64,000 bases of DNA, taken from NCBI GenBank assembly GCA_907163345.1, contig CAJQUN010000032.1:3448424-3512423 (forward strand). The letters run 5' to 3'. The notes under the pieces are model-generated. The model was not told where the DNA came from and did not search any database. It was given only the letters and a program-made list of their open reading frames with translations. The DNA is from Haberlea rhodopensis. Its lineage: Eukaryota; Streptophyta; Magnoliopsida; Lamiales; Gesneriaceae. Shown piece by piece: positions 24,082 through 36,208 of this stretch; the stretch's first letter is position 1; each line of letters begins with the position of its first letter. The position numbers and the translations under genes are program-made.

Positions 24082-24094
24082 TGGTATCAGTATC
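24082..24094 (+). other. Primer-binding site of Copia-B
   Basis: TGGTATCAG followed by TATC directly abuts the 5' LTR. The first nine bases match the tRNA-Met site; the rest differs from the standard GC. Confidence 0.7.
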
Positions 24095-24129
24095 CTTTTA
24101 GGTTAAAATCCTCTTTTCTTTTTCGATCC

Positions 24130-27100
24130 ATGGCCGGCCCTACCATTGATTCCGCGCCCTCCGCTGGCGGTTCTTCCACCACCGCCGCCAGCTCTATCTC
24201 TGAATCCTCCCTCCCTTTTTCTACCCTCATTCATATGATCACCATTAAGCTCATATCATCCAATTATCTACTCTGGAAGAGTCAACTAATGCCATTGCTA
24301 ACCTGTCAACACCTCCTTGGTTTTATTGATGGCTCCAATCCATCCCCACCGCCTATTCTTCTTGGCACCGATGGCATCTCTGTGCCAAATCATTTGTTCA
24401 CTGCTTGGTATTTACAGGATCAGCGCCTTCTCAGTTTGCTCTTCTCGTCTCTGTCTGAAGAGGCCATGGCTGTTGCGCTTGGATGTTCCACTTCTCGTGC
24501 AGTGTGGGCTGCCCTTGAGTCTTCTTTCAGTAACAACTCAAAGACTCGTGAACTAAGGCTCAAAGACGATCTTCAGCTTATCAAAAAGGGCTCTCGTCCC
24601 GTGACTGAATATTCTCGTCAATTCAAATCGTTGTGCGATCAATTGGCTGCCATCGGACGTCCCGTTGATGACACCGATAAATCTCACTGGTTCCTTCATG
24701 GGTTAGGTGCGTCTTTCTCAAATTTCTCCACTGCTCAGATGGCACTTACACCTCTGCCATCATTCTCTGATATTGTGCCCAAGGCGGAGAGCTTCGAGAT
24801 TTTTCAGCAATCTCTCGATGGAAATTCACCATCTCCTGCGGCCTTTATTGCCTCTTCCAGCCCTTCGGGTGTTCGTCCTTCCAGCCAACCTCGTCCCTCG
24901 CACCGTGGCGGTGGCTTCCAGGGTCGTGGTCGTTCTGGCCATGGGCGTGGCAGACGCACGTATGTTCCTCGATGTCAGATTTGCAAAACTGAAGGCCACA
25001 CTGCTGTCAGTTGCAATCAACGTTATGCTTCGTCCCCGGCTCCCAATCATGCTAATCTCGCAGAAGCCTTCAATACCTCGTGCTCTGTGTCTGCTAGCAA
25101 TGTTTCTGATTGGTATGTGGACACTGGTGCATCTGCTCACATGACACCAACTTCATCTCATCTTGACACATCCGAGGTTTATGGTGGTAAGGATCGGGTT
25201 GTTGTTGGTAATGGTGCATCTCTCCCAATTTCGCATATTGGCTCTTGTGCTATTTCGCCTCATGTTAAATTGCTTAATGTATTGGTTGTCCCGCATATCA
25301 CCAAAAAATTATTATCAATCAGTCGCCTTACCCAGGATTATCCTATTGATGTATTTTTCTCTAATAACTCCTTTACTCTTCAGAACCGTCGGACAGGAAG
25401 TCTACTGGCCAAAGGGTGCCGTGAAGGTGGCCTCTATGTTTTGCAGCAGGGTCATTCCGCTCTTTTGTCAGCTATCCATCAAAATAGTCTCAAAGGATCA
25501 TTTGACTTATGGCATGCACGTTTAGGGCATGTTGCCCATAGCACTGTTTCTTTATTAAATAAGCAAGGACTTTTAGTTGTTTCTTCTTTACTCTCCCCAG
25601 TCCCACATTATGTTCCCCATGTCAGTTAGCTAAGAGTCATCGTCTTCCATTTACTGTCAATAAAAAACGCTCTGCGCACATTTTGGATTTAATTCATTGT
25701 GATCTTTGGGGCCCCGCACCTATTCTCTCTTTGGGCGGTTATGTCTATTATGTGTTATTTGTGGACGATCATTCTCGATTTTCGTGGTTATATCCTATGC
25801 GGCATAAATCGGATTTCTTTGATATTTTTCTACAATTTCAGTCCTTTGTTGAAAATCAGTTGTCCCGAAAAATTAAAATTTTTCAAAGTAATGGTGGTGC
25901 AGAATTCAATAGTCGGCGCTTTCAGAATCTTCTGCGCACTCATGGCATTCGTCATCAATCTTCATGTCCTTACACTCCTGCCCAAAATGGCCGTGTTGAG
26001 CGCAAACATCGTCATATTACAGAAACAGGCTTGACTATGCTTTTTCAATCGCACATGCCTCTGTCGTATTGGGTTGATGCTTTCAGTGCTGCAGTTTTTA
26101 CCATTAATCGTCTACCTACGCCGGTGCTTGACAATTTATCTCCTTTTGAGTTATTGTATGGGGTTGCACCAAATTATGCTATTTTCGTCCGTTTGGTTGT
26201 CGTGTTTACCCCTGTTTACGAGATTATGCTCCTCACAAGCTCGCTCCACGCAGTCATCCCTGTATCTTCATTGGCTACAGTTCTTATCATAAAGGTTATC
26301 GATGTTTGGATCCTAACTCTTCTCGAATTTATGTCACACGCCATGCTCAGTTTGATGAGCTACTATTTCCCTTTGCCGGATCTTCTCAATCTCGGCCCCT
26401 CTCTGACTTGGATTTCAGCAGCTTTATTGAGCCATCATGTTCCGTTACGCACCCCGCTCCTGCTGTCTCAGTGTCCCAATCTCCGTCAGATCCTCCTCAC
26501 TATGGAGTCTCTACAACCTCACCTTGTCGTGTTTGCACTACATCCGATATTTCTCCTACGCCTGTTATTGCTTCACTATTGCCGCTGCCATGCCCTCCTC
26601 CGCAACCGTCGACCCCTGCACCTTCTCATCATATGCTCACTCGTGCGAAGGCTGGCATCTTCAAACCACGTTATCCTGTTCTTGTTGCGGATTCTTCTCC
26701 TGGTCTTCTTCATGCTTTGCTAACCACCACGGAACCAAAGGGTTTCAAATCCGCTGCCAAACATCCGGAGTGGGTTGCTGCTATGGATGATGAAATCCGT
26801 GCACTTAAATCCAATGACACATGGGAACTTGTCCCTCGTCCTTCTAACATGAATGTTGTTGGTGCCAAATGGGTTTTCCGCACCAAGTTCCAATCAGATG
26901 GCTCTATTGAGCGTCTTAAAGCCCGTCTTGTGGCTCAAGGGTTTACCCAAGTTCCTGGCCTCGATTACCACTGCACATTTTCACCTGTGGTGAAAGCTTC
27001 TACTGTACGCGTTGTTCTGTCTCTTGCTGTTCTGCGCAACTAGTCTCTTCACCAACTGGATGTCAAAAATGTTTTTCTCAATGGTTTGCTTTCTGAAACT

Positions 27101-28327
27101 GTTTACATGGAACAACCCCCTGGTTATGTTGATGCTTACTGTCCGAATCATGTTTGTCGTTTAAAAAAGGCGTTATATGGTCTCAAGCAAGCCCCTCGTG
27201 CTTGGTTTCAACGGTTCAGTGACTTTCTCATTCATCTTGGATTCACTTGCAGTCAAGCTGATACTTACTTATTTATCTTCTGTCGTGGTGCTTCATTACT
27301 CTACCTCCTTGTTTATGTTGATGACATCATTTTGACTGGCAACGACACCACGCTCATTCAGAATTTTATCTCTCGGCTTCACTCTACCTTTGCCATTAAA
27401 GACCTTGGCAAATTAGGGTATTTTCTTGGTTTGGAAGTCACTTATACTGCTACTGGTCTATTCCTCAGTCAGGCCAAATATGCTCAGGATATTCTCATTC
27501 GTTCTCAATTACTAGAAAGCAAACCTGTTTCAACACCCATGGTTGTCGGTCAGCATCTTCATACCACTGGCTCTGTTTTTGATGATCCTACCTTGTATCG
27601 CTCTTTGGTTGGGGCGCTTCAATATCTCACTATTACTCGCCCCGACATCTCATTTGCTGTCAATCATGTCAGTCAGTTTATGCAATCCCCTACTATTCCA
27701 CATTTTCAGGCTGTCAAACGTATCTTGCGATATGTTAAGGGCACTTCCTCCTTTGGTCTCTCTTTTACTAACGCCTCGCCTACTCGTTTATTGGTGTATT
27801 CGGATGCTGATTGGGACTCTTGTCCGGACACTCGACGTTCCACTTCTGGTTACTGCATTTTTCTTGGCTCCAATTTGGTATCTTGGAGTTCCAAGAAACA
27901 ACCTACAGTGTCTCGCTCAAGTTGTGAATCTGAGTATCGTGCCCTTGCACATGTGGCTTCAGATATCATCTGGCTTTCTCATCTCCTTAGAGATCTTCGC
28001 GTTGATTTACACTCTGGTCCTCTTCTACTCTGCGACAATAAGAGTGCCGTTTTTATCAGTGCCAATCCTGTCTCTCACAAACGTGCAAAACATATTGAAC
28101 TTGACTATCATTTCACTCGGGAACTTGTCATGGCTGGCAGACTCACTACTCAGTATGTTCCTTCCAATCTCAATATTGTCGATACCTTTACCAAGAGCTT
28201 ATCCCGCACGTTGTTTACATTTTTTCGTTCCAAGCTTTGCGTTGGACCCAATCCTACGCTTCGCTTGAGGGGGGATATTGAAGATATTCCAGAATCTACA
28301 GAATCTTCTATTGATACAAAAGATTAG
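24130..28327 (+). pseudogene. Copia-B gag-pol polyprotein, three inactivating lesions
   Basis: From the ATG at 24130: gag; zinc knuckle (CQICKTEGHTAVSC, CX2CX4HX4C); protease (WYVDTGASAHMT); pre-integrase (LWHARLGHVAHST); integrase (HCDLWGP, PAQNGRVERKHRHI); RT (HQLDVKNVFLNG, LYGLKQAPRAWFQRF, LVYVDDIILTGND intact); RNase H (YSDADWDSCPDTRRSTSGY, ending DTFTKSL). Lesions are a one-base loss between 25560 and 25611, another near 26187 (before RPFGCRVYPCLRDYAPHKL) and TAG at 27041-27043, probably from Trp. The second integrase Asp is also Asn (FQSNGGAEF near 25890). Otherwise nearly complete. Confidence 0.92.
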
Positions 28328-28559
28328 AATTATTTTGTTTTCAAACTTTGATAGGATTTAGTCAATCTTATAGAATCTTGTAGATTGTAAAAAAAAAAAG
28401 GTGGAATTAAAATTCCTCTCACAGAGCTTGTGAAGTAGTAGATGGGATAGAAAATTTCCTTTCTGGAAATTGCAAGTAATCTTGGTTAATTTCTTGATGC
28501 CACAGCCATTCATGTTTACATTCAAGAATGTAGTTGCTGCCATTTTCCAAATCTTTTCA

Positions 28560-29342
28560 CACAGATAAGCATGGAGCCAAACAAGGGTTGCAATGGTATC
28601 TCATCTTGAAAACCAGTAGTTCCATGGCTATGTGGTAGAGATGGTTTTTGAATCTGAATTTTTTATCACTTCATCTTTCTTCTTCGGATTTGGCTTCTCG
28701 TGAATTATGTACCGAAGCCTTCATTTTTCTGCATCTACGCCTTAAGCTCAATTTCCCACTAACGACATCCATATGTTTACTGTTCAGGTAAAGAAAGTGG
28801 TGATTTAGAAAATAAATGGATCACCATGTTTTTTTACCTGAAAAACCCCAAAGCGAAGTAAAAAATTGTAAAATTCACTATAAACGATTATCTTTTTTTA
28901 CAGTATTTTGCATAATAAATGAGCATATCAAAGAATTGAAAAGAAATAAACTCCCTCTTCTTCTTCTTCTTCTCCCACCATCGGCTCCCTTTTAAAGAAT
29001 CACTTTTAGAAAAGTCCCTCCCACTTTGCCAGTTAACTTACCTAATTTTAGCATCATTACCATTAACTTCCCACTACCTGCTCACCCATCAATTGTGCCC
29101 CACTAATTGTTCCCACGTTTAAAGAGGATAATGGATACAATCTAAAGAGTTTGCTTGTTATTCTCGTCTGAGATATTTACATCTCTCACATTATCGAGGT
29201 TACTACTACAAGAGATATTTACGTTCACCCCTGATTAAATCTCATATTTCTAGGGACTTCCTTATTATGTTTTAATGTAGAGGTTTGACGTAGTCTTCTA
29301 ATGTAGTTGTCCATTCAAAACAACTGAAAACACATCAAGCCA
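28560..29342. repeat. Intergenic, with dispersed repeat copy 2
   Basis: No gene. About 28915-29145 (CATATCAAAGAATTGAAAAG, CTTCTTCTTCTTCTCCCACC, CCCTTTTAAAGAAT, CCCATCAATTG) is the diverged partner of 10740-10960. The remainder, up to the Copia-C LTR, shows nothing I can name. Confidence 0.6.
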
Positions 29343-30068
29343 TGTGCCCGTAAACTCAAATTTGCCCGCCTTAGCTTCTGGCCTCCTGGACAAGTGAGTT
29401 CAAAGGTACAACGCCCAATCACCTCTATTCGGATTGAAGCAAAACTCCGAGCAGACTACTTCGAACACTAGTAGTATGAAATACTCTCAAACAGTATGCA
29501 ATGTATGAATGGAGAATGATTTCGGAATGAACAAAACATAGAGCTGGTGCAGCTTATATAGCTGAGCATCAGACCTCTCCAAAGATCACAGATAATTAAA
29601 TGTAATGTTAGTGGGGTAGATGAAAAGTCTCAACACTTAACATTAGAATAATACGGATTTAAGTCTCACACTTAAATCTGACATCAATTTTGCAGGTAGG
29701 TGAAAAGTCTCAAACTTAATACTCAGCAGAATATGAAAAGTCAGGTAGATGAAAAGTCTTTTTCAGAAATTCGAGTAGTAAAAAGATAGGACTGCCTTCG
29801 CGGCAGCGCCACGACGCAGTGCGGCGAGTCGAGTCGAGACGAGACGAGCGGAGCGGACGGACGGACGGTGCGCGAGGGGCACCCATCTTTTCTGCTTAAT
29901 CTCATTATAAACAAACCATAAGTGTCTCAATTTCTCAATGTGAGATTTCTTTAGCCTAATTGACTATTCATAATTAACTTACCATAATTTTGTTTTCATT
30001 AACAAATTAAAACATAATTATTGGGCTCTTAATTATTAACCCAATAATAAAATTGTATTAATCCAACA
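29343..30068 (-). repeat. Copia-C 3' LTR
   Basis: 726 bp. TATA box GCTATATAAG on the minus strand (complement of 29552-29561). Contains a GC-rich simple-repeat block at about 29798-29882 (GAGTCGAGTCGAGACGAGAC, then GGAC repeats). Confidence 0.85.
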
Positions 30069-30530
30069 ATCCCCCACATGAATGCAATATGGCGAAAAAT
30101 TACACAATGCACCTAGATGAAGATTTGAGAGTACTTTGAGAATCCACTGCATCAGGATAGGAGATGATTAACCTTGAACCTTCCTTAGTAAAATATCATC
30201 GGATATACTTGTCAACCAGTGGACGTGATGCCTTGAATTGTTCGACATTTTATGTATAACAAGACAACAATACTCACACAGCATCATCTCCAAACTATTA
30301 TTGGTTCTTTCGTTGTGTCCATTTTGGCCCTGGACTGCCTTGGATGTTTCATCGAATGCTCTAGAGATTTAGGCCTCAGGTCAGCTCATAGAAGCGGCCC
30401 CTTCACATTCGATATAGGCGATTTCTCCTAAAGAGTATCATGTCATACCCCACTTTAATATCTCGAGATAGAATAATCATTAAGAGCATGAGCCCAGCCT
30501 TCCCAAATACAGGTTTATCACTCTTTCTTC
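30069..30530. other. Non-coding segment replacing the end of Copia-C pol
   Basis: Between the 3' LTR and the broken RT there is no RNase H sequence in any frame. The side next to the LTR (TCCCCCACATGAATG near 30070) is like the purine-tract region of Copia elements when read on the minus strand. A deletion with or without filler is the simplest explanation. Confidence 0.55.
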
Positions 30531-33500
30531 TCAACATAATGACTCTTGGTCTCCATGTTTTGTGATCTTCATCCCAAGAATCACATATGCAAGACCTATG
30601 TCTTTCATCTCAAAATTTCGTGACAACATTTTCTTGGTAATTTTGATGTTATTGTTATTACCAACAATTATCATGTCATCTACGTAGAGACATACTATCA
30701 CATAGTTTGTATGGTCTCCCTTCACGTAGACACATTTATCACATTGGTTTGTTTTAAAGCCATTTGAAAGCATGACGCTGTCAAATTTTACGTGCCATTG
30801 TTTAGGTGCTTGTTTTAATTCATACAAGGATTTCACAAGTCTATACACCTACGTTTCTTTACTTGGAACTACAAACCCTTCATGTTGGTCCATGTAAACC
30901 TCCTCTTCTAACTCTCCATTTAGAAAAGCTGTTTTTACATCCATTTGATGGATCTCTAGATTACATAATACAGCAAATGCAATTCTTAACATTATAGATG
31001 TTTTACTGGATACATGAGCGTATGTGTCGAAATAATCAACACCTTCATTTTGTCTGTAGCCTTTGACTACAAGTCTAGCCTTGTACTTATCTACAGTACC
31101 ATCAGCTTTCATCTTCATCTTGAAGATCCACTTGTGGTTTAGTGGTTTACAACCTGCAGGAAGATCCACTAGTTCCCAAGTATGATTATGTAAGATAGAT
31201 CTATCTCACTTTTCACCGCTTCTTTCCAAAGATTAGAGTCTTGTGAAGACATTGCTTCCTTGAAAGTAGCCGGATCCTTTTCCAACAGATATGTTAGAAA
31301 ATCTGAGCCAAAAGACTTTTCTTTTCTCACTCTTTTGCTTCGTCTAGGTGATTCTACATTCTCTTGAGATTCTCTATCCCCCACATATCTCTCAACATTG
31401 GTTTCAGTCACTGTCTGAGTTTTGTGGGGAGAGATTTCCTCAAAGAATGACGCATCTCTAGCCTCAATGATAGTATTTACATGCATTTCTGCATTATCTG
31501 ACTTGTGTACCAGAAATCGAGAGGCACTACTATCTTACGCATATCCGATAAATACACAATCCACTGTCTTAGGTCCTATCCTAGTCCGTTTAGGAGGAGG
31601 AATTGGTACCTGTGCTAGACAGCCCCAAACCCTTAAAAACTTGTAGCTAGGTGCACGACCTTTCCACAATTCATAAGGCGTTTTATCCAATTTTTTATGT
31701 GGTATTCTATTTAGCACATAGTTGGCGGCAAGCAGAGCTTCTCCCCACAAATTCCTAGGTAAGTCGGAACTTATAATCATTGCATTCATCATTTCCTTAA
31801 GCGTTCTATTCTTCCTTTCAGCAATACCATTTTGCTTGGGAGAATAAGGCGCAGTGGTTGATGAATAATGCCACTCTCAGCACATATTTGTGCAAATGGT
31901 GACTCATATTCACCGCCTCGATCACTTCGAAGAATTTTAATCTTTTTATCAAGTTGATTCTCAACTTCATTCTTGTAGTGAATGAACATGTCAATTGCTT
32001 CGTCTTTACTTCTCATTAAGTAGACATAACATTATATTGTACAATAATCGATAAATGTTATGAAATAATTTTTACCGCCTCTAGATTGTACATACTTTAG
32101 ATCGCATACATCCTTATGAATCAAGTTTAACGGTTCGGTGCTTCGCTCAATTGAGTGGAATGAAGACTTGGTTAATTTGGCATCTACACAAGTCTCACAC
32201 TTGTGTTTATGATTGATGTTAAATTTAGGCAATAGATTAAGAGACATTAGCCTTTGTAAGGACTTATAATTCACATGTCCTAATCTGCCATGCCACAAAT
32301 GTAAAGACTCGCGAGAATAATCAAGCTTTAAAGTTTTATTAGCCACATTGGCAACCGTCATTACATTATTTTTACTTGTGCTAGCTTCATATGCTGCATT
32401 GACATCAACAACAACCTCTACATTAGACTTAGCCTTAGGAGCTAAAGTCATTACACTCATCTTGAAGAGGTTATTGGCCAAGTAGCATTTGCCCACGAAC
32501 ATACCACCCTTAGACAGAATGACTTTGTCGGACTCAAACACGAGCCGAAAGCCTTTCTTGTTCAGCACTGCTCCGGAGATGAGATTCTTTTGGATCTCTG
32601 GCATGTGGAGCACCTCGGTAAAAGTCAACTCTTTGCTGGAAGTCATCTTTAGCACAACCGTCCCTTTGCCTTCAACTTTTGAGACTGCTGAATTTCCCAT
32701 GTAGCAATGCTCATCATTGACTAGTTGATAGGTCTTAAACATCCATTTGTTGGGGGCATATATGGCGAGTAGCCCCAGTGTCCACCCACCATTTCTTGGA
32801 GTTAGCAGCAACAAAATTCACCTCCAACACCACTGCAGTCAGATGCATGTCATTCATGTCTGAGCTTAAATTGTCCTCAGCAATGTTGGCATGAACAGGC
32901 CTCTTGCCTTTGCCTCTGTTTGGAACTATCTTCCTTTTACCCTCAATGTTTTGACGTTGAGTGCAGTACTTGGCCTTATGGTTAGGCTTACCACACACGT
33001 AATAGTCACCAGTGAACCTCTTTGTCTGAGTATCTCTCTTGGTATCAAATGTACGCTTACGTTTATTCCCATGGGAGTTGTCCCCAACTTCAACCACGTT
33101 GGCCTTGGAAATCATTCCAAATGATTTCTTGTCAACTTTTCGGTTGTCTTGCTCGATGCACAGCCTCCTGATAAGATCCTTAAGACTCATCATATTTCTC
33201 TTGTGCTTCAGGTAGCTCTTGAAGTCCTTCCAAGATGGCGATAATTTTTCAATCATCATCGCCACTTGGAGGGCATCATTTAGCCCCATACCTTCGGCAG
33301 CAAGTTTGTGATATATCAGCTGCAGCTCTTCGCATTGCTCAACAACGTTCTTGCCATCTACCATTCGATAGTCATGGAATCGACCGGCTACAAATTTCTT
33401 TGCGCCTGCATCGTCAACTTTGTACTTCATTTCTAACGAAAGATCATTCGCAGTTTCTTTGGGGAATACACATTGAAAGTGCATCGTCAAGAGAATTTAG

Positions 33501-33818
33501 TACATAGTTACGACAGAGGTAGTCGGCACTCATCCATGATTCGACTATCACAGCAGATTGAGGATCCTCTTTGTCCTCCACTGGTTTCTCCTCTTTGAGA
33601 AACCTGGTCAAGTTCAAAGTGGTCAAGAAGAAGATCATCTTCTGTTGCCAAAGTTTAAAGTTGGAACCCTTGAACTTTTCTGGCTTCTCAACTTGAGAGA
33701 ACGACATTAGGTTTCTCAGAACTGGCATAACGACATCAGTGCCGCTAGCTTTCACCACTGGAATCACCACTGGAATCTCAGTATTCTTTGCAACTCGGTT
33801 TGGAATATGGTCAGCCAT
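30531..33818 (-). pseudogene. Copia-C gag-pol, truncated and frameshifted
   Basis: Minus strand from ATG at 33818: gag (MADHIPNRVAKN, AMMIEKLSPSWKDFKSYLKH), zinc knuckle (YVCGKPNHKAKYC, first Cys replaced by Tyr), protease (KWWVDTGATRHIC), pre-integrase (LWHGRLGHVNYKSLQRLM), integrase (KILRSDRGGEYESPF and KLDKTPYELWKGRAPSYKFL), RT (HQMDVKTAFLNGELEEEVYM, VCLYVDDMIIVGN with catalytic YVDD intact). Reading ends near 30500 after FEMKDIGLAYVILGMK, so the end of RT and all of RNase H are missing. Several frameshifts and stops break the rest. Its closest relative here is Copia-A, with which it shares the gag and RT wording. Confidence 0.9.
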
Positions 33819-34161
33819 AAGCTAAAAATAGAATACAAACGATACAGCACAAACAATATCAAACTAGTTTTAAAAAACCGAATAGTATAAATCTTTTATA
33901 GTGAACAAAGAGTGATTGTTTGAAATTCAACAATTTTATTTTTCGAAAATCTGATTATGTTCCAAAACAGGAACAAAAAAAAATAATTGAGTTTACGTTT
34001 GTTAATCCCACAAGTTATATGATAACTGAATTATAATCAGATTACAATTATTTATAATCGAAAAATAAAATATACTGTAAACTTACAGCAGTAGTATATA
34101 AATATTCGAAATTTGCACAACAGGAAACTAGAACAATTCTGGACGAGGCCACAACAAGCCG

Positions 34162-34871
34162 TGTGCCCGTAAACTCACATTTGCCCGCCTTAGCTTCTGG
34201 CCTCCTGGACAAGTGAGTTCAAAGGTACAACGCCCAATCACCTCTGTTCGGATTGGCAAAACTCCGAGCAGACTACTTCGAACACTAGTAGTATGCAGTA
34301 CTCTCAACAGTATGCAATGTATGAATGTGGAATGATTTCGGAATGAACAAAACATAGAGCTGGTGCAGCTTATATAGCTGAGCAGCAGACCTCTCCAAAG
34401 GTCGCAGATAATTAAATGTAATGTTAGTGGGGTAGATGAAAAGTCTCAACACTTAACATCAGATTAATACGGATTTAAGTCTCACACTTAAATCTGACAT
34501 CAATTCTGCAGGTAGGTGAAAAGTCTCAAACTTAATACTCAGCAGAATATGAAAAGTCATGTAGATGAAAAGTCTTTTTCAGAAATACGAGTAGTAAAAA
34601 GATAGGACAGCCTTCGCGGCGCGGCGAGGCGAGGCGAGGCGAGCGAAGCGGACGGACGGACGGACGGACGGCGAGGGGCACCCATCTTTCTACTTAACTA
34701 CACTCTATTGATTTGTATCTCATTATAAACAAACCATAAGTATCTCAATTTCTCAATGTGGGATTTCCTTAACTAATTGAATATTCATAATTAACTTACC
34801 ATAATTTTGTTCTCACATAATTATTGGACTCTTAATTATTAACCCAATAATAAAATTGTATTAATCCAACA
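34162..34871 (-). repeat. Copia-C 5' LTR
   Basis: 710 bp, the partner of 29343-30068. TATA box at the complement of 34368-34377. The simple-repeat block (34612-34678) differs from the other LTR: here GGCGAGGCGAGGCGAGGC followed by GGAC repeats, with no GTCGA units. Confidence 0.85.
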
Positions 34872-35830
34872 TCAATTTCACATGATCTCAACACTCACAT
34901 TAATATGTAAAATCAAAATGCATCAACTTAAATTTCTTTGGACAGAACAATTCAATGACAATTTGCAATCTTGCATCCAAGTTAAGAATAATCATTAAAA
35001 AACGGTCCAAAGTGGTAAAACACAAATCATCTTTAAAAGTGTATTTGCAATTGTTTATTCAAAGCACTTCTATGTTGTTTTTGCTTAAAGTTCAAAAAAT
35101 TGCTTTTAAGCAAAAGCATTGAGAGTTTGCTATTTAAATAAAAAACAGCTTAATAAACTTCAATTAATTACAAATTGCCACAAAACAACTTAAAGCAGTC
35201 AAAAGCATGCAATGACCTGCTTCTCAACTTCTGTTTTTTTCTACTTATTTTTAGAGAAGCAATAGTAGAAGCAAGAAAATAAAACACTCAAATTCTATTC
35301 TTTTTATCTGAAAAGCTGATAAGCAGTTTGCAAAAATATTTAAAAACACCCACTTAGTAGACATCTTATAAGAATAGTAATATTTCTACATGTGTAATTT
35401 TTTTAAAAAAATCATGCTTTATCTTCTCCAAATATATACATGTTGACTTAAAATGATTGACAAAATGATGTTTTTGCTTAAAAAAGGTTTTATCTTTAGA
35501 AAAAAAAAAAAAAGTAAGGCGAATCGGTATTGCTAATATTATTGCCTTCCGTCCACATCAAATCCCATAAAAAAATAGGGGAGAAAAACCAAAGCCTGAA
35601 CATTTCTTATAGCTCTATTAAGGTTGGTTCTACCATCAAGGACACCGTCGTTCAGGGGCGAATCTATGAATTTTATGACAAAATTAATCACAGAAAATTA
35701 AGCAAATATCATGATAAACATATGAGTTTAAATACTGTATATAAAATATTTAGATAAATAATTACAATGCGATTATTTAATGAAAGAGACAAGAAAAAAA
35801 TATACTGATCGAGTTCAATTGCAATAATAC
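34872..35830. other. AT-rich intergenic DNA with a MITE-like part
   Basis: No gene. About 35035-35350 has repeated AAGCA/TGCTT words (TGCTTTTAAGCAAAAGCA, GAAAAGCTGATAAGC) and ends GTTTGCAAAAATATTTAAAAACACCCAC, against AGTGTATTTGCAA at the left. This is typical of AT-rich hAT-like MITEs, but terminal repeats are poor. An open frame at 35530-35757 has no recognisable content. Confidence 0.35.
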
Positions 35831-36208
35831 AATTGTTATAATGGTCGGTTCATTGACATTCAAGAAATGAGCTTGCTCGATTTTATAAAAGAACACTAAA
35901 TCTGCATTGTTTGTTTTAGATATTTTTGTTGCCAATATCGATCCATCCTTACAAAAGAGGTAAATGACAAAAAATCTATCCTTGCAAAAGAGGAAATAAC
36001 AAAAGGATGTAAAAAAGGAAATAACAAAATTATATAGGAAAATGTGGTCCCCAAAGGAATCAAAATCAAAACCAAGTCACTGGATTCATTCTAGTGTTCT
36101 AACCATTAGGCTATAGGCTGTTTTCGAAAATATGCTTGTAAAAATTATATAATAACAAATATTTTTTGAGGAGGAGCTGCCCAACTCAACCATACATAGA
36201 TTTGGCCT

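Larger units (their letters stand above)
23935..28421 (+). mobile_element. Copia-B: young Copia retrotransposon with short LTRs
   Basis: Flanked by a perfect target duplication CAGAG (23930-23934 and 28422-28426). The LTRs are 147 bp (23935-24081) and 146 bp (28276-28421) and differ, by eye, at one substitution and one A-tract length change. The outermost bases read TATTGAAG...CTCTCA, so the usual TG start is TA in both LTRs. A purine tract (GAGGGGGGA) abuts the 3' LTR. Short LTRs and a single gag-pol frame fit the Ale/Retrofit side of Copia, an inference. Confidence 0.93.
23620..28540 (-). pseudogene. Relic of a host gene with a PPR-like motif, split by Copia-B
   Basis: On the minus strand, 28540-28422 reads MAATTFLNVNMNGCGIKKLT and on to LLLHKLC. 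With Copia-B removed (target site CAGAG kept once) it continues in frame at 23929 as VSRLPIENRFQPDYIRRGVL. Further on, 23730-23620 contains GTGFLASWRTMIPGYAQNEM, very like the 'SWxTMIxGYAQN' signature of plant pentatricopeptide repeats. Stops and frame changes lie between these parts, and only one repeat is visible, so this is probably a decayed fragment. Alternatively the first part is an unrelated exon. Family assignment rests on one motif. Confidence 0.4.
29343..34871 (-). mobile_element. Copia-C: Copia retrotransposon with ~0.7-kb LTRs and a pol deletion
   Basis: LTRs lie at 29343-30068 (3' LTR in element sense) and 34162-34871 (5' LTR). On the minus strand each starts TGTTGGATTAATACAATTTT and ends GTTTACGGGCACA. 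They are highly similar apart from indels in a GC-rich simple repeat. I could not settle the target duplication; ATCAA beside both outer ends is possible only if the LTR edges are moved by a few bases. No standard Met PBS is seen after the 5' LTR. About 460 bp of non-coding sequence replaces the RNase H end of pol. Confidence 0.85.

Noticed and set aside
24826..25140. Antisense frame over Copia-B gag
   Set aside because: Shadow of the gag basic region on the opposite strand.
29338..34876. Target duplication ATCAA for Copia-C
   Set aside because: It fits only if the LTR is read as starting GCC and ending AAC instead of TG...CA, so I do not claim it.
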